A DNA stretch of 12,017 nt from Candidatus Methanoperedens sp. (GCA_023249275.1 JAHFCV010000059.1:1-12017), one strand, 5' to 3'. Shown: positions 1 through 7,524, counted from the first letter of the stretch. The notes: generated from the letters alone by a model not told the origin. Made by a program: numbers and translations.

Positions 1-1
1 C

Positions 2-1444
2 GAGACATTCCGCGCGGCTGGCGTTGCAATGCCTCCACTGTTACGGGACATGGCATTCGTATTCGCTCTCATTGGTTTTGGGACAAAAGCAGGTATCGTG
101 CCGCTTCACATCTGGCTTCCATACGCCCATCCAGCCGCGCCGAGCAACGTTTCAGCATTGATGTCAGGCGTGATGATTAAAACCGCTATCTTCATGCTCA
201 TCCGGGTTTTCTTTGATTTCCTGGGCGCCGGTCAGGCGTGGTGGGGATACCTTGTGCTTGCCGTGGGAACGCTCTCAGCCATCACTGGCATATTATACGC
301 AGTGGTAGAGCCTGATATCAAGCGAATGCTTGCCTTCAGCAGCATTGAGAACGTGGGTATTATTTTAATTGGCATCGGCGCTTCAATGATATTTTTTGAA
401 GCCGGGAAGCCGGTTCTTGCAGCTATTGCGGCAATAGCGGCGCTATATCACCTGCTCAATCATTCGGTATTCAAAGGATTATTGTTCATGGGCGCAGGCT
501 CCGTGCTCTTTTCCACTCATACAAAGAACATCGAGCAACTGGGCGGTCTCATAAAGAAGATGCCAGTAAGCTCGGTTCTTATCCTGATAGGAGTGCTATC
601 CATTTCGGCATTACCGCCCTTTAGCGGTTTTGTGAGCGAATGGCTAACCTTCCAGTCACTGCTTCTGGGTTTCAATTTCAATACCTTCACCATGATAACG
701 CTATCTATCAGCGCCGCGGTTCTCGCCCTCACAGGAGCGCTTGCAGCATTCTGTTTCCTGAAAACCTTTGGTATAGGGTTTTTAGCTCTTCCGAGAAGCG
801 GGCATGCGGAACATGCCACCGAGGTTAACACCCCAATGCTTTTTGGCATGGGACTCTTTGCCGTATTATCAATATTGTTGGGTATTTTACCATTCTACAT
901 CCTGCCCTTACTAGATAGGGTCGCATGGACATTCATAGGAACAAGTGCATTTAGCCCATCATTTTCATTAGGCACTTTCGGCACGATTGTATTGCCTGCG
1001 AAGATATCCCTGTCCACTCCGATTCTTTTAGTGTTGATGTTCATTTTCCTGCTTGTACCGTTTTTGCTTCTCTATAATGCCAGAAAATCGCGGGCAATTT
1101 ATGAGACATGGGGATGCGGTCAGCCCAAATCCACGTCAAGAAACGAATACACAGCCCATGCCTTCTCAAAACCCGTGGAAATGTGGTTTAAGAGCCTGTA
1201 CCGTCCTGCAAGGCAAACCGAGGCTACATATTCAGCTTCTCCGTTCCTCAAGGAATCCTTCAGGTTTGAATCCAGGATAGAACAGGTATTCGAAGAATAT
1301 ATCTATAATCCAGTATTAGAGTTCGTTCTTGTAAAATCAAGAAGAGCCAAGTTTATTCAGACCGGCAGCATCCATGCATACCTTTCTTATATTTTCGGAA
1401 CGCTTGTCATTCTTTTCATGTTCGTAATAGCAGGAGGCAGCTAA
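2..1444 (+). CDS. hyfB: HyfB/NuoL-N-type proton-antiporter-like membrane subunit (5' partial)
   Basis: Antiporter-like subunit of a group 4 hydrogenase-related membrane complex, placed in the distal membrane arm where such subunits couple electron transfer to ion movement. The frame is open to the left edge, so the gene is cut: 480 codons are visible against about 670 residues for E. coli HyfB, so roughly the first 190 are missing. An ATG at 29 lies inside the conserved core and is not the start. Just after it comes the family signature GFGTKAGIVPLHIWLPYAHP with the channel lysine and histidine, then VSALMSGVMIKT with a second lysine. Further on is LLNHSVFKGLLFMGAGSVL, the usual broken-helix segment with His and Lys. 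Many hydrophobic helices follow, with a long cytoplasmic loop near codons 350-450 and one last helix at the C-terminus. It stops directly against the next gene. Family assignment is firm; the exact paralogue (HyfB rather than HyfD) rests on gene order and the long C-terminal region. Confidence 0.88.
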   Translation, partial: ETFRAAGVAMPPLLRDMAFVFALIGFGTKAGIVPLHIWLPYAHPAAPSNVSALMSGVMIKTAIFMLIRVFFDFLGAGQAWWGYLVLAVGTLSAITGILYAVVEPDIKRMLAFSSIENVGIILIGIGASMIFFEAGKPVLAAIAAIAALYHLLNHSVFKGLLFMGAGSVLFSTHTKNIEQLGGLIKKMPVSSVLILIGVLSISALPPFSGFVSEWLTFQSLLLGFNFNTFTMITLSISAAVLALTGALAAFCFLKTFGIGFLALPRSGHAEHATEVNTPMLFGMGLFAVLSILLGILPFYILPLLDRVAWTFIGTSAFSPSFSLGTFGTIVLPAKISLSTPILLVLMFIFLLVPFLLLYNARKSRAIYETWGCGQPKSTSRNEYTAHAFSKPVEMWFKSLYRPARQTEATYSASPFLKESFRFESRIEQVFEEYIYNPVLEFVLVKSRRAKFIQTGSIHAYLSYIFGTLVILFMFVIAGGS

Positions 1445-2395
1445 ATGATTGCACAGATTGCACTGGTACTCATTCAAATCCTGACCATCATCGCCCTGGC
1501 TCCGCTTCTTAGCGGCATCATAAAAAAGATAAAGGCTTTCTTCCAGATACGAAAAGGCCCAAGCATCTTCCAGCCGTATTATGATATTGCAAAACTTTTG
1601 CAGAAGGATTCTGTAGTATCGCAAAACGTTTCATGGCTATTCCATGCAGCGCCAATCATTTCTTTTGTCGCTGTGCTTACCGCAGGTCTTTTGATTCCCA
1701 TTTATATTACGGAACTGCCTTTCGGCTTTGCCGGTGACCTGATAGCGGTGGTGTATCTTTTTGCGCTTGCGCGGTTCTTCACCGCCCTTGCTGCGCTTGA
1801 TGCTGGAAGCTCTTTTGGCGGGATGGGCGGGAGCCGCGAGATGTTCGTGGCATCCCTGGTTGAGCCTGCGCTGATGCTCTCCATTTTCGCCATAGCGCTC
1901 AATGTCGGTTCCACGAATTTAGGCTATATCTCGCAAACAGTTTCCGCAATGGGTTTCGATGCATTTTCACCGTACCAGCTACTTGCATTCGTGGCGCTGT
2001 TTATCATCGCAATTGCAGAAACAGGACGAATACCCGTGGATAATCCTGCAACGCACCTGGAACTTACCATGATTCATGAAGCCATGATACTTGAGTATTC
2101 GGGGAAACAACTGGCAATAGTGGAACTCGTGGCAATGATAAAACAGCTGCTTGTATTCTCACTCCTTGCAAACATATTCTTCCCATGGGGAATTGCATCT
2201 GGCGTTAGCGCAATGCCAATTATAATAGCATTACTCTTTTATTTCGCCAAGCTCGTGGTTCTGGGCGCTGTCATGGCGATGGTTGAGACCTCAACTGCAA
2301 AATGGAGATTGTTCCGTCTGCCTGAACTGCTTTCGATATCGCTTATGTTTTCATTCCTTGCCCTTGTTTCATTTATTATTGTAAAAGGCGGATAA
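1445..2395 (+). CDS. hyfC: HyfC/HycD/NuoH-type membrane subunit
   Basis: NuoH-like subunit that anchors the soluble electron-transfer arm to the membrane arm and carries charged residues of the quinone-chamber or ion-entry region. The 316-residue length is normal for HyfC/HycD. Visible signatures are RKGPSIFQPYYDIAKLL (residues 36-52), the glycine-rich GSSFGGMGGSREMFVASLVEP (121-141), and AETGRIPVDNPATHLELTMI followed by HEAMILEYSG (191-220), with the conserved acidic residues. About eight hydrophobic helices are seen. The ATG follows the previous stop with no gap and has GGAGG at 1433-1437, seven bases upstream, so the start is well supported. It lies between the hyfB- and hyfE-like genes; E. 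coli hyf has hyfD between C and E, and that gene is absent here. Confidence 0.93.
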   Translation: MIAQIALVLIQILTIIALAPLLSGIIKKIKAFFQIRKGPSIFQPYYDIAKLLQKDSVVSQNVSWLFHAAPIISFVAVLTAGLLIPIYITELPFGFAGDLIAVVYLFALARFFTALAALDAGSSFGGMGGSREMFVASLVEPALMLSIFAIALNVGSTNLGYISQTVSAMGFDAFSPYQLLAFVALFIIAIAETGRIPVDNPATHLELTMIHEAMILEYSGKQLAIVELVAMIKQLLVFSLLANIFFPWGIASGVSAMPIIIALLFYFAKLVVLGAVMAMVETSTAKWRLFRLPELLSISLMFSFLALVSFIIVKGG

Positions 2396-2396
2396 T

Positions 2397-3056
2397 ATGT
2401 CAGAAATTATATTAGGCTCTAAAATGGTGCAATTGATTATTGCATTGATACTTGTTTCGACTTTCCTGATACTCGGTTCCACGAGGCTCTATTCATGCGT
2501 AAGGGCTTTCGGGATCCAGTCCTTCCTGCTTGCGTGCGTAGCCGGTATTGTGGCATATTCAACAGGAAAAAATGATATTTACATCGTGGCAGTGCTAACG
2601 CTTGTAATAAAAGCCGCAGTGATTCCATATATTTTCATCTACATAATCCGTGAAATCAAGGTGAAACGGGAAATTGAACTGTATGTAAATGTCTCACCTT
2701 CGCTTATTATTGGCGGGGTGCTGGTCGTAATATCATATTATCTCATAAGGTCAATAAATATCATATCCGAGCTTTCAAGTTTTGCCCTTTCAGCATCCAT
2801 GTCGCTTGTCTCCATCGGTCTTTTCGTAATGATAAGCCGCAAAAAAGCCATAATGCAGATGCTCGGAATACTCATAATGGAGAACGGGCTTTTCCTGGGC
2901 GCCATATCCCTGACATACGGAATGCCTCTCCTTGTTGAACTCGGGATATTCTTCGATGTCCTGATAGGTGTTCTTATTATGGGAATCCTGATATTCAGGA
3001 TAAACAGGACATTCGAGAGCATCGATACCGACATGCTTAAAACATTGATAGGATGA
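2397..3056 (+). CDS. hyfE: HyfE-type (NuoK-containing) membrane subunit
   Basis: Small membrane subunit of the complex, 219 residues against about 216 for E. coli HyfE. It is hydrophobic throughout, with about six to seven helices. The C-terminal half resembles NuoK/MrpC: SLVSIGLFVMISRKKAIMQM, then ILIMENGLFLGAISL with a membrane-embedded Glu typical of the NuoK proton path, and a final helix before FRINRTFES. Only one base separates it from the hyfC-like stop, and its last four bases (ATGA, 3053-3056) overlap the next gene's start, pointing to translational coupling. Identification combines position, size and the NuoK-like C-terminus. A HyfE assignment is preferred over plain NuoK because of the N-terminal extension. 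Confidence 0.85.
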   Translation: MSEIILGSKMVQLIIALILVSTFLILGSTRLYSCVRAFGIQSFLLACVAGIVAYSTGKNDIYIVAVLTLVIKAAVIPYIFIYIIREIKVKREIELYVNVSPSLIIGGVLVVISYYLIRSINIISELSSFALSASMSLVSIGLFVMISRKKAIMQMLGILIMENGLFLGAISLTYGMPLLVELGIFFDVLIGVLIMGILIFRINRTFESIDTDMLKTLIG

Positions 3057-4516
3057 GCGCAATGATAGAATACCTGCTCCTGGCTCCTATCCTTACAAGC
3101 ATATTATGCTTCTTGACAAAAACCAGAAAACAGGTAGAGACTGTAAGCGTTATCGGGTCAATAGCCACCCTTGCCCTGGGATTGGTGCTTGTAAATAATG
3201 TTTTCAAATACGGTACTATAGTCACGTGGCAAAATGCACTGTTCGCAGACGCATTCAGCGCATTTATTGTTCTTATCGTATCCATTGTGGGTTTTGTCGC
3301 GTCTTTTTACTCTGTGGGTTACATGGGGCATGAATTTGACCATAATATATTTGATATAAGAAAATTGAAAATGTATTACTCTCTTTTTCATATTTTCATG
3401 TTCACGATGCTCCTCGTTGGCGTGACCAACAACCTGGGTCTATGGATAGCAATCGAGATGACCACCCTCGTTTCTGCACTTCTGATGATTCTTTACTCCA
3501 GGAAATCCTCGGTTGAGGCAGCATGGAAATACATGATAATATGCACGGTAGGCATCACTTTTGCGCTTTTTGGCACCATTCTTACGTATTATGCGGCAGT
3601 AAAGGTTCTGGGAGAAACCGGAGATGCGCTTAACTGGACATCGCTCATAGCTGTGGCAGACCGGTTCGACCCCACTATAATGAAACTGGCATTTATTTTC
3701 ATCCTTATCGGGTACGGCACAAAAGCAGGGCTGGCTCCCATGCATACGTGGCTTCCGGACGCCCACAGCGAGGCTCCCACGCCTGTCAGCGCGCTTCTGT
3801 CGGGTGTACTGCTCAATTGCGCCATGTACGGCATCATCAGGTTTTACACAATTGCCACAAAATCCACAGGTCATGAATTTACGAGTAATCTCATAATAAT
3901 ATTCGGGCTTCTGTCTCTCGGCATCGCAGTGCCTTTTATCATTTTGCAGGAAGACTATAAACGGCTTCTTGCTTACAGCAGTGTGGAACACATGGGAATA
4001 GTTGCGCTTGGTATCGGTTTTGGCGGAGTTTACGGGATATTCGGAGCCATTCTTCACATGTTCAACCATGCGATGACTAAATCCCTCATGTTCTTCGGAG
4101 CCGGGAATGTCCTGTTAAAATATGAAACAAAAGAGATAGATAAAGTCAGCGGGATAGTGAAAACAATGCCTGTGACAGGCACGATGCTAATTATAGGCGG
4201 GCTTGCAATCACAGGTTCGCCGCCTTTCAGCATATTCCTGAGCGAATTTACCATACTTGCAGCCGGGTTCCTGCAGGGGCGTTATGTCTCGTCGGTCTTA
4301 TTCCTGTTGTTCCTGATTATGATATTTGCAGGCTTTTTTAACAACATAAGCAAGATGGTGTTCGGGACGCCAAAGCCCGGAATAACAAAAGGGGAAGTGA
4401 GCAGGTGGACGCTTGCTGCGATGTCGATTTTAATCGTATTTGTCATTGTGCTTGGCTTTTATATCCCCCCGTTCTTTTATGATATGATAATGAAAGTCGT
4501 GGAGGTTGTGAGGTGA
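3053..4516 (+). CDS. hyfF: HyfF-type antiporter-like membrane subunit
   Basis: Second antiporter-type (NuoL/M/N, MrpA/D family) subunit, 487 residues against about 526 for E. coli HyfF. It repeats the signature seen in the first gene of the window: LIGYGTKAGLAPMHTWLPDA followed by HSEAPTPVSALLSG, then EDYKRLLAYSSVEHMGIVALG and ILHMFNHAMTKSLMFFGAGN, giving the lysine and histidine residues of the proton channel. About fourteen helices are expected. So the complex has two independent antiporter-like modules. The start overlaps the previous stop as ATGA. A second ATG at 3062, three codons in, is an alternative, since no strong ribosome binding site is seen before either. It is followed at once by the catalytic-subunit homologue. 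Confidence 0.92.
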   Translation: MSAMIEYLLLAPILTSILCFLTKTRKQVETVSVIGSIATLALGLVLVNNVFKYGTIVTWQNALFADAFSAFIVLIVSIVGFVASFYSVGYMGHEFDHNIFDIRKLKMYYSLFHIFMFTMLLVGVTNNLGLWIAIEMTTLVSALLMILYSRKSSVEAAWKYMIICTVGITFALFGTILTYYAAVKVLGETGDALNWTSLIAVADRFDPTIMKLAFIFILIGYGTKAGLAPMHTWLPDAHSEAPTPVSALLSGVLLNCAMYGIIRFYTIATKSTGHEFTSNLIIIFGLLSLGIAVPFIILQEDYKRLLAYSSVEHMGIVALGIGFGGVYGIFGAILHMFNHAMTKSLMFFGAGNVLLKYETKEIDKVSGIVKTMPVTGTMLIIGGLAITGSPPFSIFLSEFTILAAGFLQGRYVSSVLFLLFLIMIFAGFFNNISKMVFGTPKPGITKGEVSRWTLAAMSILIVFVIVLGFYIPPFFYDMIMKVVEVVR

Positions 4517-4517
4517 T
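4510..4517 (+). promoter_or_regulatory. Ribosome binding site deciding the hyfG-like start
   Basis: GAGGTGAT matches eight consecutive bases of the complement of the archaeal 16S rRNA 3' end. Two ATGs follow back to back at 4518 and 4521. Measured from the last G of GAGG (4513), the spacing to 4521 is seven bases, the same spacing as GGAGG before the hyfC-like gene, while 4518 has four. The second ATG is therefore preferred. The site overlaps the stop codon of the preceding gene. Confidence 0.6.
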
Positions 4518-4520
4518 ATG

Positions 4521-6089
4521 ATGAACAGGGAATTTACAGAGGCTTTAAAAAAGGAATTTGGCAATAATATTCTTGATGAAGTAACCTCGCGTAATGAAAC
4601 ATATCTCACTGTGAAAAAAGAGGCAAATGTAAAGATATGCGACCATATTTACCACCACCTGGATATTTCCCTTGTTTCGATTTTCGCAACCGATGAGAGA
4701 AAAAAGGATGGTTTTTTCAAAGTCCATTATGTGTTTTCCCTTGACAAAGGTGATGCATTCGTTATAATAAAAATAAATATCGATGAAAAAACTCCCAGAT
4801 ACAATTCCATTACGCATAAAATCGCCGCAGCAAACTGGTATGAGCGCGAGATACAGGATATGTTCGGTTTAATACCGCAGGGTCATCCTGACCCCAGGCG
4901 GCTTATACATTTTGAGGATATGCCTGCGGGGGTATATCCTCTGCGAAAGGATTTCAATATAAGGACAAAACCGCAGCGTGTTAAGGGTGAGTATGTGTAC
5001 CGGCGGGTTGAAGGTGAAGGCGTATATGAAATTCCTGTGGGACCCGTGCATGCAGGCGTCATCGAACCCGGGCATTTCAGGTTCAGCGTGGCGGGAGAGC
5101 CCATAATCAATCTTGAGATAAGACATTTCTATACGCATAAAGGCGTGGAAAAATTGTTTGAGAACATATCCCTAGATAAAGCCGTGTTCCTTGCTGAGCG
5201 GGTATCTGGCGATAATTCTGTGGCGCATGCTGTAGCCTTCTGCCAGGCTGTTGAGAAAATAGCAGGCATTGACATACCGCCGCGTGCCAAATATACCCGT
5301 ACAATCCTGCTTGAACTTGAACGGGTGTATAACCATGTGGGAGATATTGCCGGGATTGCAACCGATGTGGCTTTTGGAATGGGCGCCGCTCATGCCAACA
5401 GGCTCAAGGAGGAAATATTGCAGTTAAACGAAAAAGTCACGGGAAGCAGGCTGCTCAGGGGAATGAATGCAATCGGAGGAGTGCGGCGCGATATCGGTGA
5501 TAAGAAAGATGGGATTTTACTTGAACTATCTGAAATACAGCGTGATTTCAGGGAACTTATGGAGTACCTGATGTCAATACCCTCTCTTATGGACAGGATT
5601 GAAACCACGGGGCGCATCTATAACGATACGGCAAAAGGGCTGCATGTCGTGGGACCGGTAGCGCGGGCTTCAGGCATCGACAGGGATACGAGGCGCGACC
5701 ATCCGTATGCAGCCTATCCTGAATTCAATTTCAAGGTGCAGTTGCAAAAAGGCGGCGATGTATATGCAAGGACAGTTGTCAGGGCTGATGAAGTATGCGA
5801 ATCAATAGGCATAATCGAGCAGGCGCTGTGGTCTTTTCCTGATGGGGAAATAAAGGCAATGGTCGGTGAAATCCCTGACGGGTATGCCTTCGGGTACACC
5901 GAAGCGCCAAGGGGAGAAACGCTTTACTGGGTAAATACATCCAATAACAAGATCGAACGATGCAAGGTACGCGACCCTTCTTTCTGCAACTGGCTCGCGA
6001 TTGAGTACGCCGTGCTTGATAATATCGTTCCAGACTTTCCCATAATCAACAAGAGCCTGAGCCTTTCATATTCAGGCAATGATATGTAG
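4521..6089 (+). CDS. hyfG: HyfG/HycE-like (NuoC-NuoD fused) subunit lacking all NiFe ligands
   Basis: Homologue of the large subunit of group 4 [NiFe]-hydrogenases. Residue numbers here count from the ATG at 4518 (523 residues; 522 from the preferred ATG at 4521). Residues 1 to about 150 form the NuoC-like 30-kDa domain, with WYEREIQDMFGLIPQGHPDP and YPLRKDF. Residues from about 175 form the NuoD/large-subunit domain, with HFYTHKGVEKLFE, ILLELERVYNHVGD, GMNAIGGVRRDI, VVGPVARASG, RDHPYAAY and EAPRGE. The first metal-binding motif, RVCGICxxAH in HycE, reads RVSGDNSVAH (228-237), so both cysteines become Ser230 and Asn233. The second, DPCYSC in HycE, reads SLSYSG near the C-terminus, with Ser517 and Gly520. 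A NiFe centre therefore cannot be bound in the known way. The protein ends three residues later, with no cleavable extension. It probably works with the two next subunits as a hydrogenase-related (Ehr-type) electron-transfer module; the substrate cannot be told from sequence. Confidence 0.92.
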   Translation: MNREFTEALKKEFGNNILDEVTSRNETYLTVKKEANVKICDHIYHHLDISLVSIFATDERKKDGFFKVHYVFSLDKGDAFVIIKINIDEKTPRYNSITHKIAAANWYEREIQDMFGLIPQGHPDPRRLIHFEDMPAGVYPLRKDFNIRTKPQRVKGEYVYRRVEGEGVYEIPVGPVHAGVIEPGHFRFSVAGEPIINLEIRHFYTHKGVEKLFENISLDKAVFLAERVSGDNSVAHAVAFCQAVEKIAGIDIPPRAKYTRTILLELERVYNHVGDIAGIATDVAFGMGAAHANRLKEEILQLNEKVTGSRLLRGMNAIGGVRRDIGDKKDGILLELSEIQRDFRELMEYLMSIPSLMDRIETTGRIYNDTAKGLHVVGPVARASGIDRDTRRDHPYAAYPEFNFKVQLQKGGDVYARTVVRADEVCESIGIIEQALWSFPDGEIKAMVGEIPDGYAFGYTEAPRGETLYWVNTSNNKIERCKVRDPSFCNWLAIEYAVLDNIVPDFPIINKSLSLSYSGNDM

Positions 6090-6097
6090 GTGGAAAA

Positions 6098-6436
6098 ATG
6101 TTAGAAATCCTGAAAAAAACACTCAAAGCCGGTTCACAGACTACCAAATATCCGCAGATACCGGATGAAGCGCCTGAAGGATTTCGCGGAAAGCCGCAGC
6201 TTTTCCCTGATAGATGCACGTATTGCGGCGAATGCGCAGCAGTATGCCCTCCGAATGTTATCTGGCTCACGGAAGAGAGGGGTGAAAAAACCCTTACATT
6301 ATCATATTGCGGATGCATCTTCTGCGGCAGGTGCGAGGAGGTTTGCCAGAGCGGCGCCGTCAAACTTACGCAGGAATATGAGCTTGCGTCAAAGACAAAG
6401 GAAGACCTTCTTACCAGTATACGGAGGAAGTTATGA
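6098..6436 (+). CDS. hyfH: HyfH/NuoI-like two-[4Fe-4S] ferredoxin subunit
   Basis: Polyferredoxin subunit that passes electrons between a soluble donor or acceptor and the NuoB-like subunit. At 112 residues it is much shorter than E. coli HyfH (about 180) and close to the small ferredoxin subunits of archaeal Mbh/Ech-type complexes. Cluster 1 ligands are C40, C43, C46 and C50 in a CxxCxxCxxxCP motif. Cluster 2 ligands are C73, C76, C79 and C83 in CxxCxxCxxxC, where the usual proline after the last Cys is Gln. C71 is an extra cysteine two residues before cluster 2. The N-terminal 30 residues carry the KYPQIPDEAPEGFRGKP segment typical of complex I-linked ferredoxins. The start lies eight bases after the catalytic-subunit stop, with a GTAGGTGG-type site just before it. 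The stop overlaps the next start (ATGA, 6433-6436). Confidence 0.88.
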   Translation: MLEILKKTLKAGSQTTKYPQIPDEAPEGFRGKPQLFPDRCTYCGECAAVCPPNVIWLTEERGEKTLTLSYCGCIFCGRCEEVCQSGAVKLTQEYELASKTKEDLLTSIRRKL

Positions 6437-6921
6437 GCGTTGAGGATGAAATTGAGCTCATGGGGCAGCGCCTCAATGAGAAGATAAAAAAGATATTCGG
6501 GCGCTCGCTGCACATACGCGAGGTCGATGCGGGTTCGTGCAATGCCTGCGAGGTCGAGGTAAATGCGCTGTCAAACCCGATATACGACATCGAGCGCTTC
6601 GGTATTCATATAGTGGCATCGCCGCGCCACGCTGATATGCTCCTGGTCACAGGACCTGTTACGCGGAACATGGAACTTGCGCTCCTTAAGACCTATAATG
6701 CCACGCCATCCCCGAAACTTGTAGCAGCAATGGGGTCGTGCGCCTGTAATGGCGGCATATTCGGGGAAACATACGCAAGCGGCGGCGGAGTTGATAAATT
6801 TATACCTGTGGATGTCTATATTCCGGGATGCCCGCCAAGACCGCAGGCTGTGATATTCGGTATTATGGTCGCGCTGGATAAGCTTCCGCAGAAAATAGGA
6901 AAGACCGGGGTTAAGCCATGA
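6433..6921 (+). CDS. hyfI: HyfI/HycG/NuoB-like Fe-S small subunit
   Basis: Small subunit that holds the proximal [4Fe-4S] (N2-type) cluster next to the catalytic subunit. The 162 residues contain all four expected ligands: C36 and C39 in GSCNACEVEV, C103 in MGSCACNGG, and C133 in PGCPPRP; C105 is an additional cysteine. The motif PGCPPRPQAV and the preceding VDVYI are typical of the NuoB/HycG family. The intact cluster site contrasts with the lost NiFe site in the large-subunit homologue and argues that the complex still transfers electrons. GGAGG lies at 6423-6427 before the ATG, which overlaps the ferredoxin gene's stop. Its own stop overlaps the start of the stress-protein gene by ATGA (6918-6921), so the two are probably co-translated. 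Confidence 0.93.
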   Translation: MSVEDEIELMGQRLNEKIKKIFGRSLHIREVDAGSCNACEVEVNALSNPIYDIERFGIHIVASPRHADMLLVTGPVTRNMELALLKTYNATPSPKLVAAMGSCACNGGIFGETYASGGGVDKFIPVDVYIPGCPPRPQAVIFGIMVALDKLPQKIGKTGVKP

Positions 6922-7352
6922 CACGGTATGAGATACTGCTGGCTACAGACGGCTCTGAATGCGCGCGGAAAGCCGAGATTGCCGCGATGAAGATTACGAA
7001 GTCCTATAACATCCGCATGGCAGCTATCTATATAGCTGTCGCACGCAAGGATTCCGAGCGCGAGGAACTCGTGGCGCGGGGCGAGGAAGTGCTGGAGCGC
7101 GTGGTAGGGATGGGCGCGGAAATGGGTGTGGACGTTCACAAGATTCTTGTCGGGGTAGCCATACAGCGAATGCCGAAAATGGGCGCCCGCGCTGAGGTAA
7201 TAGCACAGGCAATCCTTGATGCGGCAGGGAAATACAAGGCGCATACCATTGTCATGGGCGGCGAGGGTGAGACCGAGATTAATCCTGAACTGGGAAGCGT
7301 GGCGCAGGCAGTGGTCAGGAAAGCCAGGTGCACCGTGCTTGTGGCGAGATAA
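6918..7352 (+). CDS. Universal stress protein (UspA) family protein
   Basis: Single-domain UspA-fold protein, 144 residues, the usual length. The first strand ends in LLATDGSE with Asp11, the position that contacts adenine in ATP-binding members such as MJ0577. The C-terminal nucleotide loop reads MGGEGETEINPELGSVAQAV: G114-x2-G117-x8-G126-S127, one residue shorter than the consensus G-x2-G-x9-G(S/T), so ATP binding is plausible but not certain. The protein ends in the usual final strand, RCTVLVAR. It is the last gene of the hydrogenase-related operon and overlaps hyfI by ATGA, which suggests an energy- or nucleotide-sensing role tied to the complex; that role is inference. A T-rich stretch follows immediately. 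Confidence 0.88.
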   Translation: MTRYEILLATDGSECARKAEIAAMKITKSYNIRMAAIYIAVARKDSEREELVARGEEVLERVVGMGAEMGVDVHKILVGVAIQRMPKMGARAEVIAQAILDAAGKYKAHTIVMGGEGETEINPELGSVAQAVVRKARCTVLVAR

Positions 7353-7356
7353 AAAG

Positions 7357-7374
7357 TATTTTTGTATTTTGTTT
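7357..7374 (+). terminator. T-rich archaeal-type terminator after the hyf-like operon
   Basis: Five bases after the usp stop codon there are three closely spaced T-runs (5, 4 and 3 T) separated by single G or GTA interruptions. Oligo-T tracts are sufficient for termination by archaeal RNA polymerase. The position, directly after the last gene and before the repeat and the next promoter, fits the end of the operon. Confidence 0.55.
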
Positions 7375-7392
7375 AGCGACCACATGATGAAA

Positions 7393-7483
7393 ATCACGAA
7401 TGGCACGAATAAACAAATCACACGAATACTACCAGCTAACTCGTGCGTATTTGCGTCATTCGCAAATTCGTGAAATTCGTGAT
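7393..7483. repeat. Inverted repeat of 9-base CACGAAT units
   Basis: The left arm is ATCACGAAT followed by GGCACGAAT (7393-7410), with a further CACGAAT at 7421-7427. The right arm is ATTCGTGAA followed by ATTCGTGAT (7466-7483), with ATTCGC at 7458-7463. The two 18-base outer arms match as reverse complements at 16 of 18 positions by hand count. The unit is 9 bases with a CACGAAT core. It lies between the operon terminator and the nikR promoter and holds no plausible gene. It could fold as a hairpin or act as a dispersed palindromic element. A related element is at 9057-9215. Confidence 0.75.
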
Positions 7484-7524
7484 AAATGCCTCATACAAGC
7501 ACTAAACAAGTACACGTATTTTTT

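Noticed and set aside
29..31. ATG at 29 as the true start of the first gene
   Set aside because: The frame is open upstream to the window edge, and the ATG falls in the middle of the conserved antiporter core, so the gene is simply cut.
3440..4069. A 209-codon open frame on the minus strand
   Set aside because: It lies wholly inside the hyfF-like gene, its translation is rich in His, Cys, Arg and Tyr with no family resemblance, and the + strand frame has unmistakable antiporter motifs.
6046..6513. A 155-codon open frame on the minus strand
   Set aside because: It is antisense to the ferredoxin gene, whose eight cluster cysteines leave no doubt about the coding strand.
6816..7421. A 201-codon open frame on the minus strand
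   Set aside because: It is antisense to the end of hyfI and all of usp; the translation has no recognisable domain and the + strand genes are certain.
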